This document shows positions 1-9,728 of a stretch of DNA of 64,000 bases, one piece after another (the stretch's first letter is position 1; every line of letters starts with the position of its first letter). This stretch comes from a bacterium D16-50 (GTDB taxonomy: Bacteria > Bacillota > Clostridia > Lachnospirales > Lachnospiraceae): positions 80,354 to 144,353 of the forward strand of contig RAZA01000010.1 of NCBI GenBank assembly GCA_003612485.1. The letters are read 5' to 3'. Both the position numbers and the translations under genes were made by a program. The notes beneath the pieces are model-generated. The model was not told where the DNA came from and did not search any database. It was given only the letters and a program-made list of their open reading frames with translations.

Positions 1-201
1 CTGATTCCAGAACAAAACCACCACCGCCAGAATCGCTCCCAGCTGGATCACTACCTCGAACATCCCGAAAAACTTCGTGCTGGTGCCCTCAAAGGGAATC
101 AGCTGCTCCACCAGAATCAAATGCCCCGTGCTGCTGATGGGCAGCCATTCCGTAATTCCCTCCACTATACCATAGATAATCGCCTTTATGACTTCCAACA
201 T
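1..201 (-). CDS. uppP: Undecaprenyl-diphosphatase UppP, N-terminal part (cut by window edge)
   Basis: UppP (BacA) recycles the lipid carrier of cell-wall and surface-polysaccharide synthesis by dephosphorylating undecaprenyl pyrophosphate in the membrane. Only the first 67 residues are inside the window; the frame is open to base 1. They begin [19 protein letters not shown] and continue with PISSTGHL, the first conserved active-site block of the family (E-x-x-x-E region followed by P-I-S-S-T-G-H). A hydrophobic segment ([16 protein letters not shown]) follows. The ATG at 201 is chosen because the family's usual N-terminus starts here. Identity is very sure; the second catalytic motif (PGxSRS) lies outside the window. 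Confidence 0.93.
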   Translation of the reverse strand, partial: MLEVIKAIIYGIVEGITEWLPISSTGHLILVEQLIPFEGTSTKFFGMFEVVIQLGAILAVVVLFWNQ

Positions 202-301
202 CTTGTTTCGCCTCCTATTCCGGTTCCGTCTCTTTTCCTAATGGGCCGTTTCCGAGAAGAATTTCCCTCCCCTGCCCTATGTCCGGGATGGAACCTGCTT
301 T

Positions 302-1162
302 TTATTGATCCGGCACATCCCCCAGAAACTGCATCATCTCTCCATAACAGCCCTTTGCGTCCTCATACCCCTGCCGATACAGCTCCATCAGCTTCTCCAA
401 GTTCTTTTCCACTCTTCCCACGCCTATATCCTTTTTGGGGCGAATAACAAAAACCTGACCGCTCTTCCTCATCCGCTCTACATAAGCCGTCTGCGCGGCA
501 TAGTGGACATGACGCCAAGACATCAGCTCCGCCACCTTGGGATACCTCAGATACCTAAGCCCAAGCAGCAGCGACTGGGAGGAGGGCTTGCGCACAAACC
601 CCTTTTCCTTGGTAAGAACCACCACATTCTTTCGATTGCCGTCCACCACCGATCTCAGCAGCGGAATGGAATCGCTGATGCCGCCGTCCAGATAGAGTCT
701 GCCGCCTATCTTCACGTTTCTGGACACCAGCGGCAGGGAGGCCGAAGCCCTGAGCTTGTCAATGTCCTTCTTCATGTCCCGAATGCGAAAATACTCCGGT
801 TTTCCCGTCACAATATCCGTGGCGACGCTGAAGGCTCTGCCTCTGTATCGGTCAAAGGTTTCATAATCATAAGGGTTGAGATACTCCGGAATCAGATGAT
901 AGCACATCTGCACATTGAACAAATCCCCCGTGGTTATCAGACTCTCCCAGCTGCAGTACCTCTTGATGTCCAAATAGTCCAGCGTCACGTCACGGCTCCT
1001 GCCCCGCTGCTTCGACAGATAGCTGCACATATTCACGGCTCCCGCCGAAACGCCGTACACGCTGGAAAACTCAATCTCCTTATCCAGAAAGAAATCAAGC
1101 ACTCCCGCGGTATAGACCCCTTTCATGCCGCCGCCCTCCAGTACAAGGCCCGCTTGATACAT
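302..1162 (-). CDS. Patatin-like phospholipase family protein
   Basis: A 286-residue patatin-fold serine hydrolase, probably acting on lipid acyl esters. Visible are the oxyanion-hole motif GLVLEGGGMKGVYTAGVLD at residues 5-23, the nucleophile elbow GVSAG near residue 40, and the catalytic aspartate in DGGISDSIPL near residue 160 (DG[GA] motif). These are the Ser-Asp dyad elements of the bacterial patatin group (YjjU/RssA-like). No signal peptide is seen, so it is likely cytoplasmic. It is a separate gene on the same strand as the aminotransferase upstream. Substrate is unknown. Confidence 0.88.
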   Translation of the reverse strand: MYQAGLVLEGGGMKGVYTAGVLDFFLDKEIEFSSVYGVSAGAVNMCSYLSKQRGRSRDVTLDYLDIKRYCSWESLITTGDLFNVQMCYHLIPEYLNPYDYETFDRYRGRAFSVATDIVTGKPEYFRIRDMKKDIDKLRASASLPLVSRNVKIGGRLYLDGGISDSIPLLRSVVDGNRKNVVVLTKEKGFVRKPSSQSLLLGLRYLRYPKVAELMSWRHVHYAAQTAYVERMRKSGQVFVIRPKKDIGVGRVEKNLEKLMELYRQGYEDAKGCYGEMMQFLGDVPDQ

Positions 1163-1231
1163 ACTAATCCCACCTTTCTATCCTCAAATACCGGACTCCC
1201 GCGCCCTGCGGATACCTCCAAAAAGCCGCCG

Positions 1232-2428
1232 TCATTTCCCCGCGCCGTACTCTTCCCTGACAAATCTGCCAAAAGCCTCGAAAGATCGCTCCACCTTCTC
1301 CGTATCTATGCAGTACGCCATGCGAAAATATCCCGGCGCCCCAAAAGTATCCCCCGGCACCAGCACCAGATCATATTTCAAAGCCTTCCTGCAGAATACC
1401 TTGGCATCCTGCTCCAGCGCCTTGGGGAAAATATAAAAAGTTCCTCCGGGCTTCACGCAGGCAAAGCCAAGCGCCGTCAGCTCCTTATAGAGCAGTTCCA
1501 TGTTGGTCTCATACACGCTCAGGTCTGCCGTCAGCTCCAGCGTCTGCGCCACAGCCAGCTGGATGATGGAGGGCGGGCAGTTGTGCCCTATTCCTCTGGA
1601 AATCTGCCCGCACATATTTATCATGTCCTCGGCCTCTTTACACCGGGGATTCACTGCCACATACCCGATGCGCTCTCCCGGAATGGACAAGGATTTGGAA
1701 AAAGAGTAACACATAATCGTATCATCATAAAAGGCGGAGACGCAGGGCGCCTCCACGCCCGCAAACACGATCTCCCGATAAGGCTCGTCGGAAATCAGAT
1801 AAATAGTATGTCCATATTCCAGAGACTTTTTTCTCAGCAGGTCGGCCAGCCTCCCCAGCGTCTCTTTGGAATATACCACGCCCGAAGGATTGTTGGGGGT
1901 ATTCACAAGAACCGCCTTCACCTTATCCGTCAGCATTTCCTCAAATTCACCGAAATGAATCTGAAAACCTTCCGTGTCCGGAGGCACTACTTTCAGCACC
2001 GCTCCCGACAGATTCACATAAGGATTGTATTCCGGAAAAAAAGGAGCAAAAGTCAGGATCTCATCGCCGGCCTCCGTCACCAGACGAAAGGCATGGGCCA
2101 ATGCGCCTGCGGCGCCGGAGGCCATAAAAATATGCTCCTTCCGGTAGGGCAGCCCAAAACGCCGCTCCAGAGAAGCCGCCACAGCTTCTCTGACACTGGC
2201 GATGCCCAGACTGGGACTATAGCCGTGAAGCTCTGCAGTCCCCCTCTCAACCAACATATGAACCAATGCATCCGTAAATTCCCTTGGAACGGGAACCGAA
2301 GGGTTGCCAAGACTATAATCGAACACATTCTCATAGCCGATCTCCTGTCCCCTTGCCGTGGCAAACTCCGACAGCTCTCTGATAACGGATTTTCCCTTCA
2401 GCATATCCTTATATTTTTGAACCAGCAT
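1232..2428 (-). CDS. Class I/II PLP-dependent aminotransferase
   Basis: A fold-type I aminotransferase of about 398 residues. The family features are NTPNNPSGVVYSKE (substrate/cofactor segment), YLISDEPYREIVF (Asp and Tyr contacting PLP) and SFSKSLSIPGERIGY with the Schiff-base lysine. An upstream ATG at 2455 is in frame. The ATG at 2428 (MLVQKYKD) is preferred because AAGGGA stands at proper distance before it and family homology starts there. The C-terminal part carries the usual domain ending in RMAYCIDTEKVERS. Amino-acid specificity cannot be read from the sequence; aspartate- or alanine-type donors are the usual range. Confidence 0.88.
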   Translation of the reverse strand: MLVQKYKDMLKGKSVIRELSEFATARGQEIGYENVFDYSLGNPSVPVPREFTDALVHMLVERGTAELHGYSPSLGIASVREAVAASLERRFGLPYRKEHIFMASGAAGALAHAFRLVTEAGDEILTFAPFFPEYNPYVNLSGAVLKVVPPDTEGFQIHFGEFEEMLTDKVKAVLVNTPNNPSGVVYSKETLGRLADLLRKKSLEYGHTIYLISDEPYREIVFAGVEAPCVSAFYDDTIMCYSFSKSLSIPGERIGYVAVNPRCKEAEDMINMCGQISRGIGHNCPPSIIQLAVAQTLELTADLSVYETNMELLYKELTALGFACVKPGGTFYIFPKALEQDAKVFCRKALKYDLVLVPGDTFGAPGYFRMAYCIDTEKVERSFEAFGRFVREEYGAGK

Positions 2429-2601
2429 TTCACCATCCCTTTCCGAACGCCGCATATTTCCCGCCGGCGCCCTTGTCTCCTATCGTTCCGTCAATGCCGC
2501 CCTCCCCCTTGCGGACGTCTGTCCTCTCTGCTTTGAAGGGGGCGCTTTTCCTAAAAATTATATCACGTTTTTCATCCATTACAAGAGGCTCTCTCTTGAA
2601 A

Positions 2602-3041
2602 TCATCTATCGTTTCCGACGCCTCCCTTGCCTGCGACAGCCATAAATTCCTTTCTTGTACAATTGGTCAGTTCTCTGATCTGCCCTTCGTCAAATCCCCT
2701 CTTTATCATTCGCCCTATTACCAAAAATCTTTCTTCCCTCTTTCCGTCTCTTTTACCTTCTCTTTTACCTTCTTTCCTCCCGGCCAGTCTCTCCTCTTTC
2801 ATCAATTCCTCAAACGCCTTACACATTGGCAGCTCCTCCTTCTCTATCTTATACAGCAGTCTTTTTATGTGCAGATGCCTTGCTATTGCCCGCTCCCCAG
2901 AGAAGGGTACTTCCTCTGCCGCAGTCTCAGATTCTCTGGCAGCACAATGCATTCACCGTCATAAAGCACGATATTGACCAACTCCGCAAACCGTCTGCAG
3001 TCAGAAAAGTATGGCCGATCTCCTACGTTCTTTCTCCCCAT
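2602..3041 (-). pseudogene. Rpn-type PD-(D/E)XK nuclease/putative transposase remnant with internal deletion
   Basis: Two pieces of one family are joined with most of the protein missing. The N-terminal piece starts at ATG 3041 after GGAAAGGA and reads MGRKNVGDRPYF, then RRFAELVNIVLYDGE and IVLPENL, the typical start of Lachnospiraceae Rpn-like proteins. That frame ends at a stop near 2890. The C-terminal piece lies in another frame (about 2602-2850): MCKAFEELMKEERLAGRKEG, a Lys/Glu/Gly-rich repeat, then MIKRGFDEGQIRELT, the family's usual tail. Intact members are roughly 300 residues; here the catalytic core is absent. Family assignment is from recalled sequence patterns. Confidence 0.72.
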
Positions 3042-3260
3042 ATGTCCTTTCCGGCCAATGTATGCATAGGGTACAGCTATAGCCGCCCCTCGTCGCCCTC
3101 AGCCATTTTTATTATTTTCGTGAAATATGGCCGATGCCGCCGGAATCAGATATATTCCATACCCGATGATTCGCCCCGCCGAACGGCGGAACAGAAGATT
3201 TCACGCAGAGAGCCTCCCCCTTCCCGATTTTCATTCGGAGGTTTAGCTTCCTCGCTTTCT

Positions 3261-3289
3261 ATCATATAAAACAGCTCCCCCGCTGTCAA
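3261..3289 (-). promoter_or_regulatory. Consensus-like sigma-A promoter, minus strand
   Basis: On the minus strand TTGACA (3289-3284), a 17-nt spacer and TATGAT (3266-3261). It points at the decayed Rpn gene, leaving a leader of about 210 nt. The 350-bp stretch 3042-3392 otherwise holds only this promoter and the plus-strand promoter of the next gene; no coding region is supported. Confidence 0.6.
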
Positions 3290-3322
3290 TAACAAAATCT
3301 TCGCAAAACAACAATTACAAGA

Positions 3323-3351
3323 TTGCCTTTGCCAAGTCAATCTGCTACACT
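3323..3351 (+). promoter_or_regulatory. Probable promoter of the SGNH hydrolase gene
   Basis: TTGCCT (3323-3328), 17-nt spacer, TACACT (3346-3351), about 40 bp before the ATG at 3393. An AGGAGG-like ribosome binding site sits between promoter and start. Confidence 0.5.
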
Positions 3352-3392
3352 CATACCAGAATCGTCAAAATTTCACGCAGGAGGATGCATAC

Positions 3393-4451
3393 ATGAATTC
3401 CATAGACAAAATTGATCGAAATTTTGAGGTAAAAACCATAATCGAAGATACTCTGAACTTTTTCAGCTCTCTGGATACGCCTTTCCGCATCCACGGGCTG
3501 ATCTCCACGCCAAAAGGCTTCGCGCGCATGCCGGAGGAAACGGCAATGGCGGTAAACGAAGGCGTTGCCATGCTTTTCCGCAACACGGCCGGAGGAAGGC
3601 TGCGTTTTCGCACCAATTCCCCCAAGGTGGCCATCCGGGCCAAGATGGACAGCATAGGTAAAATGCCTCACTTTGCCCTTTCAGGCAGCGCCGGCTTTGA
3701 CCTTTATGAGGGCAGCATCTATCGGGGAACCTTCATTCCCCCCTTCGACATCGAGGACGGATATGAATCTATGATTGTTCTGTCCGGCATCAAAGAACGG
3801 GATCTCACTGTCCACTTCCCTCTCTACAGCAATGTCATATCTCTGGAGATCGGGCTCTGTGAAGGCGCCACCCTATCACCTTCCCCGGACTATGGCCGGA
3901 AGCTTCCCGTCGTGTACTATGGTTCCTCCATCACTCAGGGCGGCTGTGCTTCCCGCCCCGGCAACTGCTATGAAAATATCATCAGCCGCAATCTGGACTG
4001 CGACCACATCAATCTGGGCTTTTCAGGATCGGCAAGAGGGGAGGACGTGATAGCCGATTACATCGCAAACCTCCCCATGAGCGTATTCGTCTATGATTAC
4101 GACCATAATGCCCCCAGCGTGGAACATCTCCGGAATACCCATAGGCCCATGTTCCGGCGCATACGTGAGAAAAATCCTCTTCTGCCTATTGTAATGGTAT
4201 CAAGGCCTCAGCCCAATCCAACCGCCGAAGAGCTTCAGCGCCGGGACATCATCAGATCCACCTACGAGGAGGCTTCAGCCGCCGGGGACAGAAATGTATA
4301 CTTTATAGACGGAAGCGCCATGCTGGGCCAGTTCGGCGGAGACAGCGGCACCGTAGACAGCTGTCATCCCAATGACCTTGGCTTTATGTGCATGGCCAAG
4401 TCCATCGGGGAGGTCGTAGAGCGAATCCTGAACCGATCCACTCCCCTATAA
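3393..4451 (+). CDS. SGNH/GDSL-type hydrolase (carbohydrate esterase-like)
   Basis: A 352-residue two-domain esterase. Residues about 1-165 form a beta-rich N-terminal domain of the kind preceding SGNH domains in carbohydrate esterases. The catalytic domain shows block I YYGSSITQGG (GDS variant with the serine), block II NLGFSGSARG (glycine), block III YDYDHNAP (asparagine) and block V DSCHPND (Asp-x-x-His). It probably removes acyl groups from sugars. No signal peptide is seen, so it is likely intracellular. It is monocistronic between divergent and convergent neighbours, with its own promoter and a strong GGAGG site. The exact substrate is not determinable. Confidence 0.83.
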   Translation: MNSIDKIDRNFEVKTIIEDTLNFFSSLDTPFRIHGLISTPKGFARMPEETAMAVNEGVAMLFRNTAGGRLRFRTNSPKVAIRAKMDSIGKMPHFALSGSAGFDLYEGSIYRGTFIPPFDIEDGYESMIVLSGIKERDLTVHFPLYSNVISLEIGLCEGATLSPSPDYGRKLPVVYYGSSITQGGCASRPGNCYENIISRNLDCDHINLGFSGSARGEDVIADYIANLPMSVFVYDYDHNAPSVEHLRNTHRPMFRRIREKNPLLPIVMVSRPQPNPTAEELQRRDIIRSTYEEASAAGDRNVYFIDGSAMLGQFGGDSGTVDSCHPNDLGFMCMAKSIGEVVERILNRSTPL

Positions 4452-4543
4452 GCGCCGTCTCCATTTCCATAACCAGCCAAACCCTGCCCCGGACACCGGC
4501 CAAAACCACGACAGTCTCGTCAAGGTCTGTGGGTTTTGTCAAA

Positions 4544-4593
4544 ACAGCCATACAGCGGATCTTGTATCACACAGTTCTCCGTTGTATGGCTGT
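4544..4593. terminator. Hairpin between convergent genes
   Basis: An 11-bp perfect stem (ACAGCCATACA at 4544-4554 with its complement at 4583-4593) and a 28-nt loop lie between the convergent SGNH hydrolase and glycerol kinase genes. The long loop and lack of a clear T-run make it a modest terminator candidate. Confidence 0.4.
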
Positions 4594-4603
4594 CCCATAG
4601 TCT

Positions 4604-6097
4604 CTATTCCTCCGCCCACATCAGGGCGCATCTCACGGCCCGCTGCCATCCTTTCAAAAGCCGCTGCCGCCTGCCCTCTTCCATTGCGGATTCAAATACC
4701 TTGCCCAGCTGCCAATTTTCTCTGATCTCTTCCCTATCCTTCCAGTAGCCCACAGCCAATCCTGCCAGATACGCCGCCCCCAGAGCCGTGGTCTCGATGC
4801 ACTTAGGCCTCTGAATCTGCGTATCCACAATATCCGCCTGAAACTGCATCAGAAAATCATTGGCGCTGGCTCCCCCGTCCACCTTCAGACTCTTCAGGCA
4901 GATACCGCTGTCCCGCTCCATGGCCCTGATCACGTCCCCGGTCTGGTAGGCGACGGCCTCCAGCACTCCCCGGACGAAATGTTCCTTGGCGCAGCCTCTG
5001 GTCAGCCCCACCACGGTTCCTCTGGCATACTGGTTCCAGTAGGGCGCGCCCAGCCCTGTAAAGGCCGGCACGATATACATTCCCGCCGTGTCCTCCACAG
5101 CCTCACAATACTTCTGGGACTCCGAAGCGCTCTTCAGCATCCGCATACTGTCCCGGAGCCACTGGATTCCTGCCCCAGCCACAAAGACGCTGCCCTCCAG
5201 CGCATAATCCGGCTCCTCAGAAACCCCTGCCGCGATGGTGGTCAGCAGCCCAGACTTAGAGGAAATAGCCGATCTGCCCGTATTCATCAATAGAAAGCAG
5301 CCTGTGCCGTAAGTGTTTTTTACCTCGCCCTTCTCAAAGCAGCACTGCCCGAACAAAGCTGCCTGCTGATCCCCTGCCGCGCCTGCGATGGGAATTTCCG
5401 CCCCCAGCACGGAAGCCGCCGTATGCCCGAAGACATATCCCGAAGGGTGCACCTCGGGCAGAATACTCGCCGGAATGCCGAACCGCTCCATGATCTCCTG
5501 ATCCCAGACAAGCCTATGAATATCAAAAAGCATGGTTCGGGAGGCGTTGGTATAATCCGTGGCATGAACCGCCCCCTTGGTAAGATTCCAGATCAGCCAG
5601 CTGTCCACCGTACCGAACAGCAGCTCACCCGCCTCGGCCCGCGCTCTGGCTCCGGGCACGTTCTCCAGAATCCATGCGATCTTGGACGCGCTGAAATAAG
5701 CATCCGGAATCAGTCCCGTCTTCTCCCGTATCTTCCGGTCAAAGCCGTCCTTCTTCAGCTCTTCGATCATATCCGAGGTGCGGCGGCACTGCCAAACGAT
5801 GGCATTATATACCGGCTCCCCCGTGTTTTTATTCCAGAGGACAGTTGTTTCCCGCTGGTTTGTGATGCCGATGGCCCCAATCTCGTCCGCTCCCGCCCCC
5901 AGCATGGCCATGGATTCCATAGCCACCGCCAGCTGGGAGGACCAGATTTCCATGGGATTATGTTCCACCCAGCCCGGCTTGGGATAAATCTGTGTAAATT
6001 CCTTCTGCGACATGGAGCAGACATTGCCAGCCTTGTCAAACAAGATACACCGTGAGCTGGTGGTTCCTTGATCCAAAGCCATAATGTATTTCTGCAT
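4604..6097 (-). CDS. glpK: Glycerol kinase
   Basis: ATP-dependent phosphorylation of glycerol to sn-glycerol 3-phosphate in the cytoplasm. A 497-residue FGGY kinase of normal length. It starts [20 protein letters not shown], with the N-terminal phosphate-binding DQGTTSSR, and contains [15 protein letters not shown], the substrate region WVEHNP, and the C-terminal FGGY signature region with [20 protein letters not shown]. The ATG at 6097 is chosen over an in-frame TTG at 6103 because AGGAGG is seven bases before it. No glpF or glpO gene is adjacent in the window. Confidence 0.96.
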   Translation of the reverse strand: MQKYIMALDQGTTSSRCILFDKAGNVCSMSQKEFTQIYPKPGWVEHNPMEIWSSQLAVAMESMAMLGAGADEIGAIGITNQRETTVLWNKNTGEPVYNAIVWQCRRTSDMIEELKKDGFDRKIREKTGLIPDAYFSASKIAWILENVPGARARAEAGELLFGTVDSWLIWNLTKGAVHATDYTNASRTMLFDIHRLVWDQEIMERFGIPASILPEVHPSGYVFGHTAASVLGAEIPIAGAAGDQQAALFGQCCFEKGEVKNTYGTGCFLLMNTGRSAISSKSGLLTTIAAGVSEEPDYALEGSVFVAGAGIQWLRDSMRMLKSASESQKYCEAVEDTAGMYIVPAFTGLGAPYWNQYARGTVVGLTRGCAKEHFVRGVLEAVAYQTGDVIRAMERDSGICLKSLKVDGGASANDFLMQFQADIVDTQIQRPKCIETTALGAAYLAGLAVGYWKDREEIRENWQLGKVFESAMEEGRRQRLLKGWQRAVRCALMWAEE

Positions 6098-6284
6098 ATA
6101 CAAGCCTCCTATTCCCGTCCCGCCCCGGCAGCGCCGCTCTTCCCTCCCCGCCGGCCATGATCCGTCCCCTGCAGTTTCTGCCCGCCATGCCTGACCGAAC
6201 CGGGTCTATGGCCAGCTTCCGCCTTCCCATAGCCGCCGGGAGGAAACAGCCTCAAAGCTCATGTCCAAGGGCGGCCGCCCTATA

Positions 6285-7094
6285 TCAATCGTTCAAGTCA
6301 ACGGTGGCCCCGCCCTTCACTTCCACGTACTTCTTGTCATCGCAATGCAGCCACACGCTGATGGCAGAAGGATTATAGACCATTTCATTGTTTCCGGAGA
6401 ACTTCAGGTTCTTGGCCGCATCCATATAATCGATGATCTCGATATTGGTGGCATACCAGATATCCTCCTTGCCCCCCGCATATTTGCAGAACTCCTCGAT
6501 CACCTCCCAATTGTGGGCGCCGTCAAATTCATAGCTGTGCCCCCACACATACATCAGCTTCAAGTACTGCTTTTTCTGGAAATTCACAAAGTACTCCGCC
6601 TTCTTCATCAGCTCCGGATCCGTGTGATGACAAGTAGGATGCCACTCCAGCGGATCCTTGGGCAGCTCGTAGTCCGCTCTGGAGCCCACCACTCTTCCAT
6701 AGGCGATCCCCAGCTGCTTAAACAGCTGTTTGATCTCCTCGCTGTAGGAGCCGTTGGGATACGCATGTCCCCGAACCAGCCCCCCTGTCAGACTCTCCAG
6801 CCCCTTCCTATCCTCCAGAATCTCTCTGGCCACTTCCACCAGCGGGCAGCGGGCGATGGTAGGATGCACCAGACAGTGGGTTGCCACCTCATGGTTCTTG
6901 TACAATTCCCGGATCCTATCCTTTGCAATACGGGAGGGATCCCGCTCAATGAGCCCATAATTCAGATTGAAGGTTCCTTTGATGCCGTACTTGTCAAAAA
7001 TCTCCACCAGCCTCTCATCCTGAATCTTTCCGTCATCATAGCTCATAGTCAGCGCCTTGGCCTTCCCCTCCGGGAAACATGTGTAAACGTTCAT
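6285..7094 (-). CDS. Polysaccharide deacetylase (CE4/NodB-like) family protein
   Basis: A 269-residue protein of the NodB-homology (CE4) fold. It shows ALTMSYDDGKIQDERLVEIF (variant of the TFDDG metal/catalytic motif), then NHEVATHCLVHPTIARCP (the H-x-x-x-H-P metal-binding motif) and RGHAYPNGSYSEE (the R-x-P-x-G-x-x motif region). No signal peptide is visible, which is unusual for a peptidoglycan deacetylase and suggests an intracellular oligosaccharide or small-molecule substrate. It stands alone between glpK and a GNAT gene. Confidence 0.82.
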   Translation of the reverse strand: MNVYTCFPEGKAKALTMSYDDGKIQDERLVEIFDKYGIKGTFNLNYGLIERDPSRIAKDRIRELYKNHEVATHCLVHPTIARCPLVEVAREILEDRKGLESLTGGLVRGHAYPNGSYSEEIKQLFKQLGIAYGRVVGSRADYELPKDPLEWHPTCHHTDPELMKKAEYFVNFQKKQYLKLMYVWGHSYEFDGAHNWEVIEEFCKYAGGKEDIWYATNIEIIDYMDAAKNLKFSGNNEMVYNPSAISVWLHCDDKKYVEVKGGATVDLND

Positions 7095-7193
7095 CTTTTT
7101 TCCATCCTTTCTCTCAGCTTATGTTTATAGTTTTCCTTACCCCTTTTGCTGCCACATTAACATTTCAGCCGACGAATTCCGCGGACATAAAAT

Positions 7194-7739
7194 TCATTCC
7201 GCCGGTCTCACCATATTCGCCGTCCTGTCCCCCATAATCCTATGGTACATATGAAAATATTCCTGAAACGACAGCTCTCTGCCGTATGTGAGCACTTCCA
7301 TTTCCACACCCATCAGCTCCACCAGCAGCCCCGTGGGCTTCATGCCGTTTCGCAGGTAAAAGGCCTTCCTGCGCAGACGATCCTTTGCATTTTGGGCCGT
7401 TTCTCCTGCTGCTCCGGTCGTCCGCTCGATCTCCACCACGATTTTTTCCGTCCCATACCGTTTCCGAAGCTCTCCCAGAGTCTCGCCTCCCAGCCCGCTC
7501 CCCTGATGCTTTGGAGCAATGGCAAGATAATCCAGCAGCGCCAAGTCTCCTGACAGAAGCATAATAGCCAGACCGCAGAACTCCCCCTGCCCATTTTCTA
7601 TTGCCAAAATATCGAAAAAACCCTCCTGCCGCTTTTGCAGCATAAAGGAAAAAGGCTTCTTTTCCGACTCCGGAAAAGAGGCCTCATACAGCCTCCGAAC
7701 CTCCTCCAGCCGCTCCTCAGTCCATACTTCCTTTAACAT
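7194..7739 (-). CDS. GNAT family N-acetyltransferase
   Basis: A 181-residue acetyl-CoA-dependent acetyltransferase. The central beta strand and acetyl-CoA loop are visible as LALLDYLAIAPKHQGSGLGGETLGEL (the Q/R-x-x-G-x-G/A type motif is HQGSGLGG). Acceptor substrate is unknown. Start ATG 7739 has weak purine-rich upstream sequence; no better start is seen. Confidence 0.8.
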   Translation of the reverse strand: MLKEVWTEERLEEVRRLYEASFPESEKKPFSFMLQKRQEGFFDILAIENGQGEFCGLAIMLLSGDLALLDYLAIAPKHQGSGLGGETLGELRKRYGTEKIVVEIERTTGAAGETAQNAKDRLRRKAFYLRNGMKPTGLLVELMGVEMEVLTYGRELSFQEYFHMYHRIMGDRTANMVRPAE

Positions 7740-7754
7740 AAATCCCTCTCCCTA

Positions 7755-7905
7755 CAACAGTTCCGTCACAAGTCCGCCCCAAGCCTACAACCGCCCTTCT
7801 GCAATCTGCCACAAGCTTACGACAGTCTTGTCGCAATCTGCAACAGCTCTGCCCCAAGCCTACGGCAAACCAATCCTGCAACAGCCTGACAACAATCCAT
7901 CACAC
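7755..7905. repeat. Degenerate short repeats
   Basis: The 212-bp gap between the GNAT gene and the ABC exporter has imperfect repeats of the type GCCCCAAGCCTAC (two copies) interspersed with CACAAG/CAACAG variants spaced about 20-40 bp. No gene is supported here. Confidence 0.35.
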
Positions 7906-7952
7906 CACCCCACGGCATCACCCCCATGAAGCAGCGGTTTATACCGGGCATC

Positions 7953-9728
7953 TCACACGCTGGCCTCATGATGAATCTGAAGCTCATACAGCTTCTTATA
8001 GATGCCCTCCTGAGCCAGCAGCTCCTGATGAGTCCCCTGCTCTCTGATCTTCCCTTTGTGCATGACCATGATGCAGTCCGCATGCTGAATGGTAGAAAGT
8101 CTGTGAGCCACCATAATGGTGGTTCGCCCCCGCATCAGCTTTTCCAAAGCCTCCTGAATCAGCAGCTCCGTCTCCGTGTCGATATTGGCGGTGGCCTCGT
8201 CCATCACCAGTATGCTGGGCTTATGGGCCAGTGTTCTGGCAAAGGAAAGCAGCTGCCTTTCCCCTGCGGAGAAGGTAGCCCCCCGCTCCGATACAGGCTC
8301 CTGATAGCCCCCCTGCAGCTTTTCTATGAAATGAGAGGCATTCACGTACTCCGCCGCAGCCTTCACGTCCTGAGCGGGAATGTCCTCATTGTACAGCCGG
8401 ATATTTTTCTCCACATTCCCCTCAAAGATGAACACATCCTGCTGCATCTGGCCGATGGCCCCCCGCAGCTGTTTCTTGGAAAGCCTGCGGATGTCCACCC
8501 CGTCCACATAGATGTTTCCCTTCTGAATATCATAGTATCTTCCGATCAGATTCAATATGGAAGACTTCCCGGCTCCGGTGGCTCCCACAAAGGCCACGCT
8601 CTGGCCCGGCTCTATGACGAAGGACACATCCCTCAGCACATAATTCTCCCCGTCGTAGGCGAACCATACATGGGAAAACTCGATGCGGCCCTTGATCTCC
8701 GGCAAGATCACCGGCTCCTGATCCTCCTTCACCAGCGGCTCCTCGCTCATGATGGTAAAAATCTTTTCGGCGGAGGCAATGGAGGACTGCAGTGTGGAAA
8801 ACTGCTCCGCAAGCTCCTGAATAGGTTCAAAAAAAGACTGAATATACTGGGCGAAGATATAAAGCGTGCCGATGGAAATCACATTGCCCAGCACATCCCT
8901 GCTGCCCATCCCCAGCACGATCATCAGGGAAATAATGCTCAGTATGTATATGATGGGCCGGAAGATGGCAAACACCATCATCTCCCTATAAAAAGCCTTA
9001 TACAGCTTGTAATTCTTTTCGTCAAACTCCTCAAACTTCCTCTTCTCCCTGCCGAAAATCTGAATGATCCTCATGCCGGAAATATTTTCCGAGAGAAAGG
9101 TGTTGATGTCCGTAAGCCGGGTTCTCGATATGCGGTATGTAGCCCTTGCGATCTTGCGGAAAACCACCGTCAGCACGGCCACGAAAGGCAGCAGCACAAA
9201 GGAAATCACGGCCAGCTTCCAGTCCAGCATCAGCATCACCGCCGCAAGGCCTATGATCTTCACAATATTGCGAAACAGCCTCACCAGAATGCCGGAATAC
9301 ATCTCGTCCAGCGCCTCCACGTCATTGGTGACTCTGGTCACCAGCTTTCCCACCGGCGTCAGGTCAAAATAGCGGCTGCTCAGGGACTGAATGTGGGCAT
9401 ACAAATCCTTCCGCACCGTAAGAATAATGCGCTGCCCCGTCTTCTGCAGCAGCCAGGTCTGGGTAATGTTGAACACGAAGCTCAAAACCAATACCACGCC
9501 GTACTTTACAGCCGTCTCCACAATGACATCATAATTTCCCTCAGTCTCGAACAGATCAATGGCGTCCCCGATCAGCATGGGGCGGTACAGATCGATGGCC
9601 GTCAGCGCCAGCACCAAAAGCAGACAGACGGACACCCAGCCCGCATAGGGCTTCATATAAGAGAGCAGATGCAGCAGAGCACTGCCCTTATAATTTGACT
9701 CTATTTTATCCTCCGTCAATGCGCTCAT
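7953..9728 (-). CDS. ABC exporter half-transporter, catalytically competent subunit
   Basis: A 591-residue type IV ABC exporter: an N-terminal six-helix membrane domain (about 30-320) and a C-terminal ATPase (about 345-591). The ATPase has Walker A GATGAGKSS near residue 381, signature FSAGERQLLSFA, Walker B plus catalytic Glu SILVMDEATANID, and H-loop VAHRLST. The start at 9728 (MSALTEDKI) is set by AGGAGG seven bases upstream; an earlier in-frame start lacks a site. It pairs with the gene just upstream, which has Asp in place of the catalytic Glu. The two form a heterodimer of the BmrCD/LmrCD/TM287-288 kind, probably exporting drugs or amphiphiles. Confidence 0.92.
   Translation of the reverse strand: MSALTEDKIESNYKGSALLHLLSYMKPYAGWVSVCLLLVLALTAIDLYRPMLIGDAIDLFETEGNYDVIVETAVKYGVVLVLSFVFNITQTWLLQKTGQRIILTVRKDLYAHIQSLSSRYFDLTPVGKLVTRVTNDVEALDEMYSGILVRLFRNIVKIIGLAAVMLMLDWKLAVISFVLLPFVAVLTVVFRKIARATYRISRTRLTDINTFLSENISGMRIIQIFGREKRKFEEFDEKNYKLYKAFYREMMVFAIFRPIIYILSIISLMIVLGMGSRDVLGNVISIGTLYIFAQYIQSFFEPIQELAEQFSTLQSSIASAEKIFTIMSEEPLVKEDQEPVILPEIKGRIEFSHVWFAYDGENYVLRDVSFVIEPGQSVAFVGATGAGKSSILNLIGRYYDIQKGNIYVDGVDIRRLSKKQLRGAIGQMQQDVFIFEGNVEKNIRLYNEDIPAQDVKAAAEYVNASHFIEKLQGGYQEPVSERGATFSAGERQLLSFARTLAHKPSILVMDEATANIDTETELLIQEALEKLMRGRTTIMVAHRLSTIQHADCIMVMHKGKIREQGTHQELLAQEGIYKKLYELQIHHEASV

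Noticed and set aside
305..2536. Very long open frame antisense to the patatin and aminotransferase genes
   Set aside because: It mirrors two well-recognised minus-strand genes and has His/Arg/Leu-rich shadow composition without family motifs.
3146..3340. 64-codon minus-strand frame upstream of the Rpn remnant
   Set aside because: It runs through the minus-strand promoter itself and has no recognisable features.
7926..9698. 590-codon frame antisense to the ABC exporter gene
   Set aside because: A shadow of a gene with clear Walker motifs on the other strand; no ribosome binding site or recognisable domain.
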